From the NCBI RefSeq assembly GCF_900177795.1, contig NZ_FXWJ01000002.1:372001-436000 (forward strand): a stretch of DNA of 64,000 nt, given 5' to 3'. The notes beneath the pieces were generated by a model. It had not been told where the DNA came from. It saw only the letters and a program-made list of their open reading frames with translations, and did no database searches. How positions within the stretch are numbered: position 1 is the first letter of the stretch; each line of letters begins with the position of its first letter. This DNA is from Plantibacter elymi (nom. nud.) (GTDB lineage: Bacteria; Actinomycetota; Actinomycetes; Actinomycetales; Microbacteriaceae). Made by a program: the position numbers and the translations under genes. This document shows positions 8,211 to 17,381 of the stretch, one piece after another.

Positions 8211-9106
8211 GGGGTGACCATGCCGCCGTTGACGTTCAGCGTCGCCCCGGAGACGTAGCCGGACTCCGCCGAGGCGAGGTAGACGTACGCCGGCGCGAGT
8301 TCAGCCGGCTGCCCGGCACGCTGGTAGGTGTTCTCGTCGTCGAAGTGCTCCATCTGCTCGTCGGAGACGCCGTCGGAGACCTGCAAGGCGGTCCACACTG
8401 GGCCGGGAGCGACCACGTTCACGCGGATCCCGCGCGAGGCGAGCTGCAGCGCGAGGCCCTTCGAGAGGTTGTTGATCGCGGCCTTCGTCGCCGCGTAGTC
8501 GAGCCGGTCGGGTGACGGCTTGTACGCCTCGAGCGACGCCGTGTTCACGATGCTCGCACCCTCGCCCAGGTGCTCGAGCGCCGCCTTGGTGATCCAGAAG
8601 TTCGCGAACACGTTCGTCCGGAAGGTCTCCTCGAACTGCTCGTCGCTGAGGTCTTCCACCCGGTCGACCGCGATCTGCTTGCCCGCATTGTTGACCAGGA
8701 CGTCCAGGCCTCCGAGGAAGTCGGCGGCCTCCGCGACGAGCCGACGGCACTGGTCGGCGTGCGAGATGTCGGCGACGATCGCCTTGCCTCGGCGCCCTGC
8801 GTCGGCGATGAGCGACAGCACGTGCTCGGCGTCCTCCTCCTCACCCGGGAGGTGGGCGATGACCACGTCCGCACCTTCGCGGGCGAACGCGATCGCTGTG
8901 GCCGCACCGATACCGGAGTCGCCGCCCGTGATGAGCGCCTTCCGACCGGCCAGCCGTCCGCTGCCCCGGTAGCTCGCTTCACCGAGGTCGGGAACGGGGG
9001 TCATCCTGGCCTGCACGCCGGGCTCCGGCTGGTGCTGCAGTGGTGGCTCGACCCGGTCGTACTGGGTCACGGGGTTGGTCAGGTCGTACTGGTCGCGCGG
9101 AGACAT
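8207..9106 (-). CDS. SDR-family oxidoreductase (YghA/glucose dehydrogenase-like)
   Basis: A 299-residue SDR of the subgroup with a roughly 45-residue N-terminal extension rich in Gln and Pro. It has TGGDSGIGAA for cofactor binding, NNAG intact, and the active-site block SLEAY then YAATKAA. It ends in VNGGMVTP. The ATG at 9106 begins the typical SPRDQYDLTNP opening of this subgroup; upstream codons in frame are unlikely coding. It is the first gene of the operon with the hydrolase fusion and the GMC enzyme. Related enzymes oxidise sugars or alcohols with NAD(P), consistent with a shared sugar or polyol pathway. Confidence 0.88.
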   Translation of the reverse strand: MSPRDQYDLTNPVTQYDRVEPPLQHQPEPGVQARMTPVPDLGEASYRGSGRLAGRKALITGGDSGIGAATAIAFAREGADVVIAHLPGEEEDAEHVLSLIADAGRRGKAIVADISHADQCRRLVAEAADFLGGLDVLVNNAGKQIAVDRVEDLSDEQFEETFRTNVFANFWITKAALEHLGEGASIVNTASLEAYKPSPDRLDYAATKAAINNLSKGLALQLASRGIRVNVVAPGPVWTALQVSDGVSDEQMEHFDDENTYQRAGQPAELAPAYVYLASAESGYVSGATLNVNGGMVTP

Positions 9107-9203
9107 GACGACCACGCTAAACGAGACGCAGGCCGGAACCGGTGGGGTTGCACTCAGTGCGTCCGGTGGTGCAGACGTGTGGAGCGCGTCGTCGCCGATC
9201 GGG

Positions 9204-10514
9204 TCAACAGAACGACGAGGGTCCGCCCCAGCCGCCGACCCAGGCCGCCACCCGGGGATCAGGCCGGAGCTGGTGGACACCGTCGGCGACGAGCTGCTGC
9301 GTCTCGAAGGCATCGGGACTGCCCCAGCGTTCCTCGCGCCGCCTGGCCCGCCGGGATCGCAGGCGGCCGAGCGACGCGCCGTCCGTGTCGACGAGCTCGA
9401 CGGAGCCCACGTCCCCGGTGCCGAGGCGGCCGACGAGATCGATGATCCACGTCGGGTCGAGTATCACGATCGGACGGTCGAGCTCCCACGTCACTCGGGC
9501 GTCGACTCCGGCTGCTTCGCTGAGGACGCGCGGGTCTCCCCCGAGCTCCTCCGCTCCGCCGTCCTCGAGGACGAACCGCGCCTGCGGGAAGGCGGTGAAC
9601 AGCGAGTCCGCTGCAACGAACCGAGCGGCCGCCGTGTGGACGCCCCGCAACCGCACGGCGAGATCCACCGTGTCCGACCACAGCGCCCGCGGCGCGGACC
9701 CCGACACGGGGATCGACGAGAGCAGTCGCATGGTCTGGGCGTTCGCGCGGTCCATGCCTGAGCCGTCGCGCTCGGCCCACTCGGGGCCGTCGTGCCATGC
9801 CACCGCGGTCGGGACATGGGCGAAGACCGCTCCCGCCTGCCACATGCGGTGCGCCCACTCCCAGTCCTCACCCCCGTAGGAGGTGAAGGACTCGTCGAAT
9901 CCGCCGACCTCGTCGAACAGGCTCCGCGAGCATGCGATGACCGCGCCGATCATGAATCGATAGGAGCGGTCGTCCGCGTCGCGCAGATCCCGACTGCGCG
10001 CGTACTCGTCGGCGAGCCACGCCGGTTCGGCGAGCTCACGGCCGGTGGCCGCCTCGACGACCGGTGTCTCCGGGGCGACCCCGGCGAAATCGGCGTGGCG
10101 ACGGCGCCCCACCGTGACCGCCTCGGGCAGCAGGGCGGGCAGCCGCGTGAGTGCGCGCACGTACCCCGGCTCGGGGACCGTGTCGGCATCGAGGAAGCAC
10201 AACACCTCGCCACTGCTCGCCCGCGCGCCCAGGTTGCGGACGGCGGCAAGCCGGAACCCCTGGTCCTCCTGCCGGACGAGGATCACGTCGTCCGGAACCG
10301 ACACGTCACCCGGGGATCCGTCGTCGGCGACGATCACCTCCAGGAGGTGACGCGGGTAGTCCTGCGCGGCGAGGGCGTGCAGGGTCCGGAGTAGCTCACC
10401 GGGCTGGTCGTAGTGCGCGACGATCGCCGAGACGCGTGGCAACGGATCAGGATGGACGTCGTCGAGCGTGTCCCATCGGTTGCCGACGACCCACGGCTGC
10501 GCACTCCCGGTCAC
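9204..10514 (-). CDS. Family 2 glycosyltransferase with galactosyltransferase-type C-terminal domain
   Basis: A 436-residue GT-A enzyme. It shows the nucleotide-binding VIVADDGSPGDV (Asp64/Asp65), the metal-binding DAD at about 109-111 (CFLDADTVPEPGYV), and the acceptor-domain block GGFDESFTSYGGEDWEWAHR typical of the 7C-type galactosyltransferase domain. The GTG start at 10514 overlaps the stop of the upstream WcbI-like gene as GTGA, so that start is preferred over further upstream codons. The pair probably adds and decorates a sugar in a surface polysaccharide. No transmembrane segment is apparent, so it should act in the cytoplasm. Confidence 0.87.
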   Translation of the reverse strand: MTGSAQPWVVGNRWDTLDDVHPDPLPRVSAIVAHYDQPGELLRTLHALAAQDYPRHLLEVIVADDGSPGDVSVPDDVILVRQEDQGFRLAAVRNLGARASSGEVLCFLDADTVPEPGYVRALTRLPALLPEAVTVGRRRHADFAGVAPETPVVEAATGRELAEPAWLADEYARSRDLRDADDRSYRFMIGAVIACSRSLFDEVGGFDESFTSYGGEDWEWAHRMWQAGAVFAHVPTAVAWHDGPEWAERDGSGMDRANAQTMRLLSSIPVSGSAPRALWSDTVDLAVRLRGVHTAAARFVAADSLFTAFPQARFVLEDGGAEELGGDPRVLSEAAGVDARVTWELDRPIVILDPTWIIDLVGRLGTGDVGSVELVDTDGASLGRLRSRRARRREERWGSPDAFETQQLVADGVHQLRPDPRVAAWVGGWGGPSSFC

Positions 10515-11440
10515 GCGTTGCGCCACACGGAGAGCAGGGCCGCGAGCCGGTCGACGGCAGCGACGACGAACTCGGGGTGGGACGCATACCAATCGGTGTG
10601 GGCGGCGCGCACCTCGGCGTCGTCGACCTCGACGCCCTCGAGGATCCAGTGGTCGCGGGGCTCGTCCGTCAACGACCAGGCGTCGACGACCTCGGGTGCG
10701 ATGGGGGCGCGCACCGCGTTGAGCAAAGGGCGTCCGGGGTCGGTGACGCCACCAGGGGCCCCCAGGGTTTCGAGGATGCGGGCGCCGAGCGGCAGCCAGA
10801 TCGCGTTCCCCGGGTGGTTGACGGTGCGCGCGTGGTCGGCGGTGACCGAGTCGAAGAGGTCGGAGACCGGCACGTCGGTCGCAGCCTCGCGTCTCCGCAG
10901 TTCCTCGACGGAGGCGCGGCCGATCCCGCGCACGGCGTCCGGCTGGAGCGCAGACGCGACGGGGAGGCCTGCGGCGGCGGCGAGCGTCCGGACGTCGTGG
11001 TACGCCACGATCGGCGGGTTCTCCTCGACGCCGGGGACCCGGACGGCGGCCTGGAACGGATGCAAGCCCCCGAAGCGCACCGGCGTCACCGTGAGCACGC
11101 GGCCGCTCGTGGAGGCTGCCACCTGACGCGTGCCGAGAGGCAGATCGTGGTAATCGTCCCGAACGGGTTGCGACACCACGGTGTGCGCGACGCCCACCAC
11201 TTCGTGCAGCCGCTCCGCGTCCTCGGGGGTCATCTCATGCACGGCAGGCACGCGCACGAACCTGCGGTCCGGCGCATCCATCACGGTGCGCAGGGATTCA
11301 GCCTGGCAGTTGCCGAGCACCACCCCGAAGTCCGTCGGCAACGGTGCGAGGCCGTAGAACTCCGCGTAGTGCTTGCGGCGTGCCTCCGCCGGCGACCCGG
11401 CGGGCGCAGCGGTCGTGCCCGGTTCCAGGGTGTGGCTCAT
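10511..11440 (-). CDS. WcbI-like polysaccharide biosynthesis protein (putative acetyltransferase)
   Basis: A 309-residue protein with the hallmark GNCQ motif at residues 43-46, followed by a run matching the WcbI family first described for Burkholderia capsule synthesis, whose structure binds coenzyme A. Later segments PVRDDYH and an HPGNAIW block fit the same family. The ATG at 11440 is chosen; the frame extends upstream but without support. It is coupled by a four-base overlap to the glycosyltransferase. Family assignment rests mainly on the GNCQ block and the context. Confidence 0.75.
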   Translation of the reverse strand: MSHTLEPGTTAAPAGSPAEARRKHYAEFYGLAPLPTDFGVVLGNCQAESLRTVMDAPDRRFVRVPAVHEMTPEDAERLHEVVGVAHTVVSQPVRDDYHDLPLGTRQVAASTSGRVLTVTPVRFGGLHPFQAAVRVPGVEENPPIVAYHDVRTLAAAAGLPVASALQPDAVRGIGRASVEELRRREAATDVPVSDLFDSVTADHARTVNHPGNAIWLPLGARILETLGAPGGVTDPGRPLLNAVRAPIAPEVVDAWSLTDEPRDHWILEGVEVDDAEVRAAHTDWYASHPEFVVAAVDRLAALLSVWRNA

Positions 11441-11625
11441 GCGTCGACGGTATACCGTCGCCGTGCGTGGCGTGGTCCTGCCACATCGGGGTTGCGCCGG
11501 GACGCCGGGGTCTGCCATCAGCGTCGGACATGCGCGTCAGTACCGCGCTCCATCGGGGCGGCGCTGCTCGCCTGGCGGCACGGCGCGGCCTCATGACGGT
11601 GATGACGGTCTGCAAGAATGGGCAC

Positions 11626-12243
11626 ATGTCGTCCGCCCGCTCGACCCGCACCCTTCGTGGTGTGGTCGCCGCGGCGTTCTCGACCTTCGTCGCGCTCCTG
11701 TCGCACGTCGCCGGTGGCGGCTCCCTGCCCGGCGTCCTCGGTGTCGTCGTGCCACTCGTGTTCTCGACGCTCGTCTGCGTCCTGCTCGCGGGCAGACGGC
11801 TTTCGATCGTCCGTCTGTCAGTCTCCGTCGCGGTGAGTCAGGTCCTGTTCCACACGCTCTTCGTCCTCGGCACCGCCCAGGGCACCACCTCGACGACGAC
11901 GCCGAGCGGCCACCTCTCCCACGGATCACCGGTGATCCTCGAGACGTCGTCGATGCCGATGATGCACGACGGCCACGCCGGTGCCGCCATGTGGTTCGCC
12001 CACCTCGTCGCCGGCCTCGTGACCATCGCCGCGCTCCACCGAGCCGAGACGCTGCTGTCGACGGCCGGAGCCATCACGGAGTTCGTCCTCGCACGGCTGG
12101 TGCCCGCGGTCCTCGCGGCCCTGGCGTCGCCGGTGCTGCCCGCGCGGGTGCTGCCGCAGCGTGACGTGCCGATCCTGCGCCCACTCGGCGTGTATCCGGA
12201 GACGACCGCCTTGCGCGGGCCTCCGGCGCTGTCCTTCCTCTGA
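11626..12243 (+). CDS. Hydrophobic membrane protein with His/Met-rich loop, copper-cluster associated
   Basis: A 205-residue protein with about five hydrophobic segments. Between them is a loop rich in His and Met (GHLSHGSP, then SMPMMHDGHAG) of the type that can bind copper or another soft metal. The ATG at 11626 is preferred. It lies 245 bases upstream of the CopD/CtaG-type gene on the same strand, which supports a metal-related envelope role. No specific family is recognised. Confidence 0.65.
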   Translation: MSSARSTRTLRGVVAAAFSTFVALLSHVAGGGSLPGVLGVVVPLVFSTLVCVLLAGRRLSIVRLSVSVAVSQVLFHTLFVLGTAQGTTSTTTPSGHLSHGSPVILETSSMPMMHDGHAGAAMWFAHLVAGLVTIAALHRAETLLSTAGAITEFVLARLVPAVLAALASPVLPARVLPQRDVPILRPLGVYPETTALRGPPALSFL

Positions 12244-12488
12244 GATCACGGCACGACCTCGCCGAGCTGCTCGCTCGGTCGACGGTCACCGCTGCGTGCG
12301 CATAGGACGCTTCCTCGACGACGACCCTCCAACCATGGTCGTCCCGACGCGCCGCGCACCGGCGGAGTGCCACCATTTCCGCCGCTCGGCCCTGCCCCGG
12401 CGCCCGTTCGGGTGCGATCGCGGGCTCGGCGGGTGAGCTGTGCCGCAGGGTTCGTCCACTCGAGCCCGCGGGAAAGGAGCCACCTCCT

Positions 12489-14615
12489 GTGGCCGAAACA
12501 ACCATTCCGTCGAATGCGCCCGAAGCCGATCCGAGCGGTGAGCGAGGCCCGTCGCCCGTCCTCGTGCCGATCCGTGCACCTGAAGCCGTCATGCTGGCCG
12601 CGTTGCCGGTGGCGGTCGTCGTGGCGCTCTCCGCGCTGCAGTTCACCGGTGCGTTCACGACCGGCACGCTGCTGTCGGATCCGGGGGTGATCGTCACTCG
12701 CGGTCTGCCGGTCGCGAGGGTCGTCCACGATGCGGCAGCGTCGGTCACGATCGGCCTGCTCATCGCTGCGACCTTCCTGCTGCCAGGGCAGCGGATCCTC
12801 CCGGGTGTCGTGTCGTTCTCGCAGTCGAAGGCGATCCGCTGGGCGGCCTGGGCGGCCTCCGTCTGGCTCGCGGCGGGAATCGCAGTGCTGGTGTTCACCG
12901 CGGCGAACTCCATCGGTGTGCCGGTGTCCTCGCCGACGTTCGCGAAGACCTTCGTGTTCTACGCGACGCAGTTGGAACTCGGGCAGACCCTGGTGTGCTC
13001 GCTCGCGTGCGTGCTGGTGGTGTTCTGCATCGTGCTCCTCGCCCGCCGTCTGGCGTGGATCGCCGCCGCGAACGCGATCGCCGTCTTCGCACTGCTTCCG
13101 CTGTCCCTGTCTGGTCATGCTGCAGGCTCCGACGAGCACGGCAACGCGGTCAACTCGCTCGCGATCCACCTGATCGGCGTCACCGCCTGGGTCGGCGGTC
13201 TCGTGGCCGTGATCCTGCTCCGTCGGAAGATCGGTGATCAGATCGGCGCGGTCGTCGCACGCTACTCGGTGCTCGCCGGTTGGGCGTTCGGTGCGGTGGC
13301 CTTCTCGGGCTTCGTGAACGCCTCGCTGCGACTCGCGGGCCCGACGGACCTCCTCACCCAGTATGGGCTGCTCCTGGTCGCGAAGACCGTCGCGCTCGTG
13401 CTGCTCGGACTCGCCGGCGTGTGGCACCGGCTCCGGCTCATCCCCCGGCTGCAGGCCGAACCCGGGAAGCGGTCGACGTTCATCCGGCTCGCGGTCGTCG
13501 AGGTCGTCGTCATGGCGGTCACGATGGGCGTCTCGGTCGCGTTGTCGCGCAGCCAACCGCCGGTGTCGCAGGAGCCGGTCGCCGACGACGTCCGCCGCCG
13601 GCTCCTCGGGTTCGCCTACCCGCCGGAGGTGACGCCACTGCGGATGTTCACCGAGTGGCACGTCGACTGGATGTGGGCCGGCCTCGCCGTGGTCGGTGCG
13701 GCCTGGTACCTGTGGGCGTTCCGGACGCTCCGGCGCCGCGGCGACGCCTGGCCCGTGGTCCGCCTGATCGCTTGGCTGGCCGGCTGCGCGGCGCTGTTGT
13801 ACGCGACCAGCGGTGGCCTCGCCGTGTACGGGCAGATCCACTTCAGCACGCACATGCTGCAGCACATGGCGCTCATGATGATCGTGCCGCCGTTGCTCGT
13901 CCTGGGCGGCCCGATCCTCCTCGCACTGCGAACCCTGCCGAGTCGCACCGACGGAGGCCGAGGCCTCCGGGAGTGGATCCTCGCCGTCGTGCACTCGCGG
14001 TACCTGCGGCTGCTGTCGAAACCGGCCGTCGCAGGAGTGCTCTTCGCCGGGAGTCTGGTGGTGTTCTACTACACGGGTTGGTTCGAGTGGGCGATGCTCG
14101 CCCACCAGGGTCACATCCTGATGACGGTGCACTTCCTCGCCACCGGGTACCTGTTCTTCTGGGTCCTCATCGGCATCGACCCGGGCCCGAACCGCCCGGC
14201 CTACCCGTTCCGGATCATCCTGCTGCTCGCGACCCTCGCCTTCCACGCCTTCTTCGGACTCGCGATCATGTCGAGCGCCACCGTGCTCGCCGAAGGGTGG
14301 TGGACCGCCCTCGGCTACACGAACACCGCAGCCCTCCTCGCCGATCAGGCGGTCGGCGGCGGCATCGCGTGGAGCGTCGGCGAGATCCCGGCCGTCCTCG
14401 TCGCCCTGATCGTCGTGTCCCAGTGGGTGCGGAGTGACGAACGTGCCGCGAAACGCTACGACCGCCGTGCAGACCGCGACGGGACGCGGAACTCACCGAC
14501 TACAACGCCCGCCTCGCCCGCATCAACGACCACGACCAGGCTCCTCGAAAGGACCACCCGTGACCACACACGCACCGACCCAACTCGACGCCGACGGCCC
14601 ACCCCCGAAACCTGA
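12489..14615 (+). CDS. CopD/CtaG-type copper membrane protein, C terminus frameshifted
   Basis: A roughly 690-residue multi-pass protein. The first half is CopD-like (copper import/resistance; HLIGVTAWVGGLVAVILLRR). The second half is a CtaG/caa3 assembly-like domain with conserved His-rich segments (TEWHVDW, HFSTHMLQHMALM, HQGHILMTVHF). The GTG start follows AAAGGAG. As sequenced, the frame runs past the next gene's start with an implausible Thr/Arg tail. Adding one G to the GGG at 14481-14483 restores a charged tail that stops at TGA 14561-14563, exactly overlapping the next start as GTGA. I therefore read a one-base deletion or a sequencing error at codon 665. Confidence 0.85.
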   Translation: MAETTIPSNAPEADPSGERGPSPVLVPIRAPEAVMLAALPVAVVVALSALQFTGAFTTGTLLSDPGVIVTRGLPVARVVHDAAASVTIGLLIAATFLLPGQRILPGVVSFSQSKAIRWAAWAASVWLAAGIAVLVFTAANSIGVPVSSPTFAKTFVFYATQLELGQTLVCSLACVLVVFCIVLLARRLAWIAAANAIAVFALLPLSLSGHAAGSDEHGNAVNSLAIHLIGVTAWVGGLVAVILLRRKIGDQIGAVVARYSVLAGWAFGAVAFSGFVNASLRLAGPTDLLTQYGLLLVAKTVALVLLGLAGVWHRLRLIPRLQAEPGKRSTFIRLAVVEVVVMAVTMGVSVALSRSQPPVSQEPVADDVRRRLLGFAYPPEVTPLRMFTEWHVDWMWAGLAVVGAAWYLWAFRTLRRRGDAWPVVRLIAWLAGCAALLYATSGGLAVYGQIHFSTHMLQHMALMMIVPPLLVLGGPILLALRTLPSRTDGGRGLREWILAVVHSRYLRLLSKPAVAGVLFAGSLVVFYYTGWFEWAMLAHQGHILMTVHFLATGYLFFWVLIGIDPGPNRPAYPFRIILLLATLAFHAFFGLAIMSSATVLAEGWWTALGYTNTAALLADQAVGGGIAWSVGEIPAVLVALIVVSQWVRSDERAAKRYDRRADRDGTRNSPTTTPASPASTTTTRLLERTTRDHTRTDPTRRRRPTPET

Positions 14616-16005
14616 CCGCAGCCGAGGCTGGTTCTCGCAGTTGCTGCTCCGCCTCCACTTCATCGCCGCGATCTTCGTCGGACCGTTCATCCTCGTCGCG
14701 GCGACCAGCGGCGCGCTCTACGCCCTGACCCCGCAACTCGAGCAGCTCGTGTACGCCGAGCAGCTCCATGCGCCGGAGGCCGACGAGTATCTGCCGCTCG
14801 CAGACCAGATCGAAGCTGCGAACGCGTACACGAAGGACCAGGACACCATCGTCGCCGTGCGCCCCGCACCGAACCCCGGCGACACCACGCGCGTCATGTA
14901 CACCGGTGACGGGCTCGGCGAGAGCGAGACCCGCGCCGTGTTCGTCGACCCGGCCACCGCCCAGATCCGCGGCGACCTCACCGCGTACGGCACCAGCGGA
15001 GCACTGCCGCTGCGCACCTGGATCGACCAGCTCCACCGCAACCTGCACCTCGGCGAGGTCGGACGCCTCTACAGCGAACTCGCCGCCTCCTGGCTCGGTG
15101 TCGTCGCCCTCGCCGGCCTCGGCCTCTGGATCGCCCGCATCCGCAAAGCTCGCACCAAGAAGGACTTCGTCCGCCCGAACAACCGAGCCAAGGGGTACCG
15201 GCGCATCCTCTCCTGGCACACCTCCACCGGCATCTGGCTCCTCGTCGGCGCACTGTTCCTCTCCGCAACCGGCATCACCTGGTCGCAGTACGGCGGCGGC
15301 AACGTCGGCACCCTCCGCGCCGCCTTCGACTGGTCCACGCCATCCGTGACCACCGACCTCGGCGGTGAGTCCGCACCGGCCGATGAGCATGCCGGCCACG
15401 GAGGCACCGTGGCTCCCACATCCGATCCCGAGACGGTGACGGCGAACCCGGCGACATTCGACGCGGTGCTCTCCGTCGCCCGGGAGGTCAACGTCAACAC
15501 GGGCCTCGTCGAGATCACGCCACCGGCCACCGCGGGCACGGCGTGGGTGGTGCAGGAGATCCAGCGCAGTTTCCCGACCGAGGTCGACGCGGTCGCGATC
15601 GACGGACGGACGATGCAGGTCACCGATCGGGTCGACTTCGCGGACTACCCCCTCGCCGCGAAGCTCACCCGATGGGGCGTCGACACCCACATGGGCTCCA
15701 TGTTCGGCCTCCCGAACCAGCTGCTCCTCTTCGCCCTCGCGTCCGGGATCATCGCCATGATCGTCTGGGGCTACGTCATGTGGTGGCAGCGACGACCGAC
15801 CCGCGAGCCTGGACGCATCGTCGGCCGCACACCAGCGCGCGGCGCGATCCGCCGTGCACCCTGGTGGGGCATCGTCGCGGTCCTCGTCGTCGCGGCCGGT
15901 ATCGGCACGCTCCTGCCGCTCCTCGGCCTCAGCCTGGCCGCCTTCGTCGTGGTCGACGTCCTGCTCGGACTCCGAGCCCGCCTACGATCGGCCGAGACCG
16001 GTTGA
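14560..16005 (+). CDS. PepSY-associated transmembrane protein
   Basis: A 481-residue protein of the PepSY_TM family: a first helix near residues 25-50 (LHFIAAIFVGPFILVAATSGALYAL), a periplasmic PepSY region, a helix pair around LGVVALAGLGLWIARIR and SWHTSTGIWLLVGALFLSATGI, a His-containing outer loop, and C-terminal helices. The GTG at 14560 overlaps the restored stop of the CopD/CtaG gene, so it is the preferred start. Such proteins accompany iron or copper handling and reductase systems in the cell membrane; the exact activity is unsettled. Confidence 0.85.
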   Translation: MTTHAPTQLDADGPPPKPDRSRGWFSQLLLRLHFIAAIFVGPFILVAATSGALYALTPQLEQLVYAEQLHAPEADEYLPLADQIEAANAYTKDQDTIVAVRPAPNPGDTTRVMYTGDGLGESETRAVFVDPATAQIRGDLTAYGTSGALPLRTWIDQLHRNLHLGEVGRLYSELAASWLGVVALAGLGLWIARIRKARTKKDFVRPNNRAKGYRRILSWHTSTGIWLLVGALFLSATGITWSQYGGGNVGTLRAAFDWSTPSVTTDLGGESAPADEHAGHGGTVAPTSDPETVTANPATFDAVLSVAREVNVNTGLVEITPPATAGTAWVVQEIQRSFPTEVDAVAIDGRTMQVTDRVDFADYPLAAKLTRWGVDTHMGSMFGLPNQLLLFALASGIIAMIVWGYVMWWQRRPTREPGRIVGRTPARGAIRRAPWWGIVAVLVVAAGIGTLLPLLGLSLAAFVVVDVLLGLRARLRSAETG

Positions 16006-16044
16006 TCGCTGAGGAGCGATGCGGAGAGGTCACGCTGGGTGGAT

Positions 16045-16371
16045 TCAGGCGGTGACGACTGCAATGACGAGCAGCACGACGGTCGCCGCAAGCACTCCCA
16101 GGGACACGGCCCGCGTACGGCTCCGGTGCGCCGGCGGCACCGCCAGCGGGAAGGAGACTGCCATGACCAGCCCGGCGAAGAGTGCAATCGGGGTTCCGAA
16201 GAGCAGGCTGTAGCCGTGGACGTCGCGTTCGTCCCAGCCGAACCGGCTCGACACCACCATCCAGATCGCCAGCAGGAACACGGTGGCGGCCGCGGCGGCG
16301 ACGACACCGGCGATCACCCGGAGGACGAGACGTGTCCGGGTGGTCGCCCGCCGTGCGTGCGGGTGGGCCAT
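16045..16371 (-). CDS. Small membrane protein of unknown function
   Basis: A 108-residue protein with three predicted membrane segments (VIAGVVAAAAATVFLLAIWM; LLFGTPIALFAGLVMAVSF; VLAATVVLLVIAVVTA) and a basic N terminus. It is convergent with the PepSY gene. No family recognised. Confidence 0.6.
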   Translation of the reverse strand: MAHPHARRATTRTRLVLRVIAGVVAAAAATVFLLAIWMVVSSRFGWDERDVHGYSLLFGTPIALFAGLVMAVSFPLAVPPAHRSRTRAVSLGVLAATVVLLVIAVVTA

Positions 16372-16463
16372 ACGGCCACCCTAGAGCGGAAGCAGCGGCG
16401 TCGGCCAGACCGACGGAGACGGTCGCTCTCCCCAAGTCGCCTGAAGCCGCATCCGACTTCGCG

Positions 16464-17303
16464 TCAGATGACCTCCGCCGACCGGCTCCTCGCGGCGTAG
16501 ACGGCGGGGGTCACGGAGAACCGGGCCCGGAAGGCCCCGATGAAGCTGCTCACCGACTCGTAGCCGACCGCGGGTGCGACATCCTGTACGGCGGCACCCT
16601 GTCCGAGCATGCCCGCGGCAGCATGCAGGCGCACGCGGACCCGCCACTCACGGAAGGTGCATCCCGTGCCGTCCACGAACGCCCGGCCGATCGTCTTCGA
16701 GCTGACACCTGCCGCCGAGGCCCAATCGTCGAGCCCGCGCGGGTCGGCGGGGTCCGCCATCAGGGCCGACGCGATGGCACGCGCGCGCGGCTCACGGGGC
16801 ATGGCCAACGCCTCGTCATCGCGAGCCGCAGCCGACAGCAGGTCGACCAGGAGCGTCCAGCACCGCCATCGACGTCGGCCGGCCGGATCGGCCTCCAGCA
16901 GGTGCGCCAGCAGCGCTCCCGACAGGTCGTCGACCCGGACGGTCCGTGCACCGTTCCACCGGCCGCCCTGGGGGCGCAGTTCCGGGTCGGCGTAGACGCT
17001 GATGAGCTCGCCGGGCTCGCTGAAGCTCATTTCGTGCACCATCCCCGCGGGGATCCATGCGAGGTGCTCTCGCCGCAGTCGCCGTCGATCGCCGAGGACC
17101 GACACCTCCATCGCGCCGGAACTCATCCACGCGAGTTGGTCCTCGCGGTGGGAGTGCTCGTCGAACCGTGTCGTCGCGTCGACCCGCGAGCGGGAAACCC
17201 GGAACTCCCCCGATGTCCCTTCGGCGTCATCCAGCGGGCCGAGGAGCTTGATTTCGCCGTCCGAGTGATCGCGACCAGACATCCAGCTGTCTCCATTCGA
17301 CAA
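16464..17303 (-). CDS. AraC-family transcriptional regulator with cupin-type sensor
   Basis: A 279-residue regulator. The N-terminal part is a cupin-like sensor with a metal- or ligand-binding style HSHREDQLAW strand. The C-terminal 100 residues contain two helix-turn-helices (LDDWASAAGVSSKTIGRAF and VQDVAPAVGYESVSSFIGAF) ending in the usual FSVTPAVYAAR. It is divergent from the siderophore transport operon across a DtxR-type box, so it probably activates uptake when its ligand, perhaps a ferric siderophore, is present. That link is inference from position. Confidence 0.87.
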   Translation of the reverse strand: MSNGDSWMSGRDHSDGEIKLLGPLDDAEGTSGEFRVSRSRVDATTRFDEHSHREDQLAWMSSGAMEVSVLGDRRRLRREHLAWIPAGMVHEMSFSEPGELISVYADPELRPQGGRWNGARTVRVDDLSGALLAHLLEADPAGRRRWRCWTLLVDLLSAAARDDEALAMPREPRARAIASALMADPADPRGLDDWASAAGVSSKTIGRAFVDGTGCTFREWRVRVRLHAAAGMLGQGAAVQDVAPAVGYESVSSFIGAFRARFSVTPAVYAARSRSAEVI

Positions 17304-17336
17304 GTCCTGTCCACTCAGCGCGATAGCGCGAAGCGA

Positions 17337-17355
17337 TTAGGCAAGGCTAACCTGA
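17337..17355. promoter_or_regulatory. DtxR/IdeR-type iron box
   Basis: The 19 bases TTAGGCAAGGCTAACCTGA match the DtxR/IdeR consensus TTAGGTTAGGCTAACCTAA at 16 of 19 positions by eye. The site is 26 bases upstream of the substrate-binding protein start and 33 bases upstream of the divergent AraC gene. Iron-loaded repressor bound here would shut uptake off when iron is plentiful. Confidence 0.8.
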
Positions 17356-17381
17356 CTGTCGTCATCCCGCCAGCCGAACCG

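Noticed and set aside
12246-14246. 666-codon minus-strand frame opposite the CopD/CtaG gene
   Set aside because: Arg/Asp/His/Glu-rich antisense shadow of a clear membrane protein gene.
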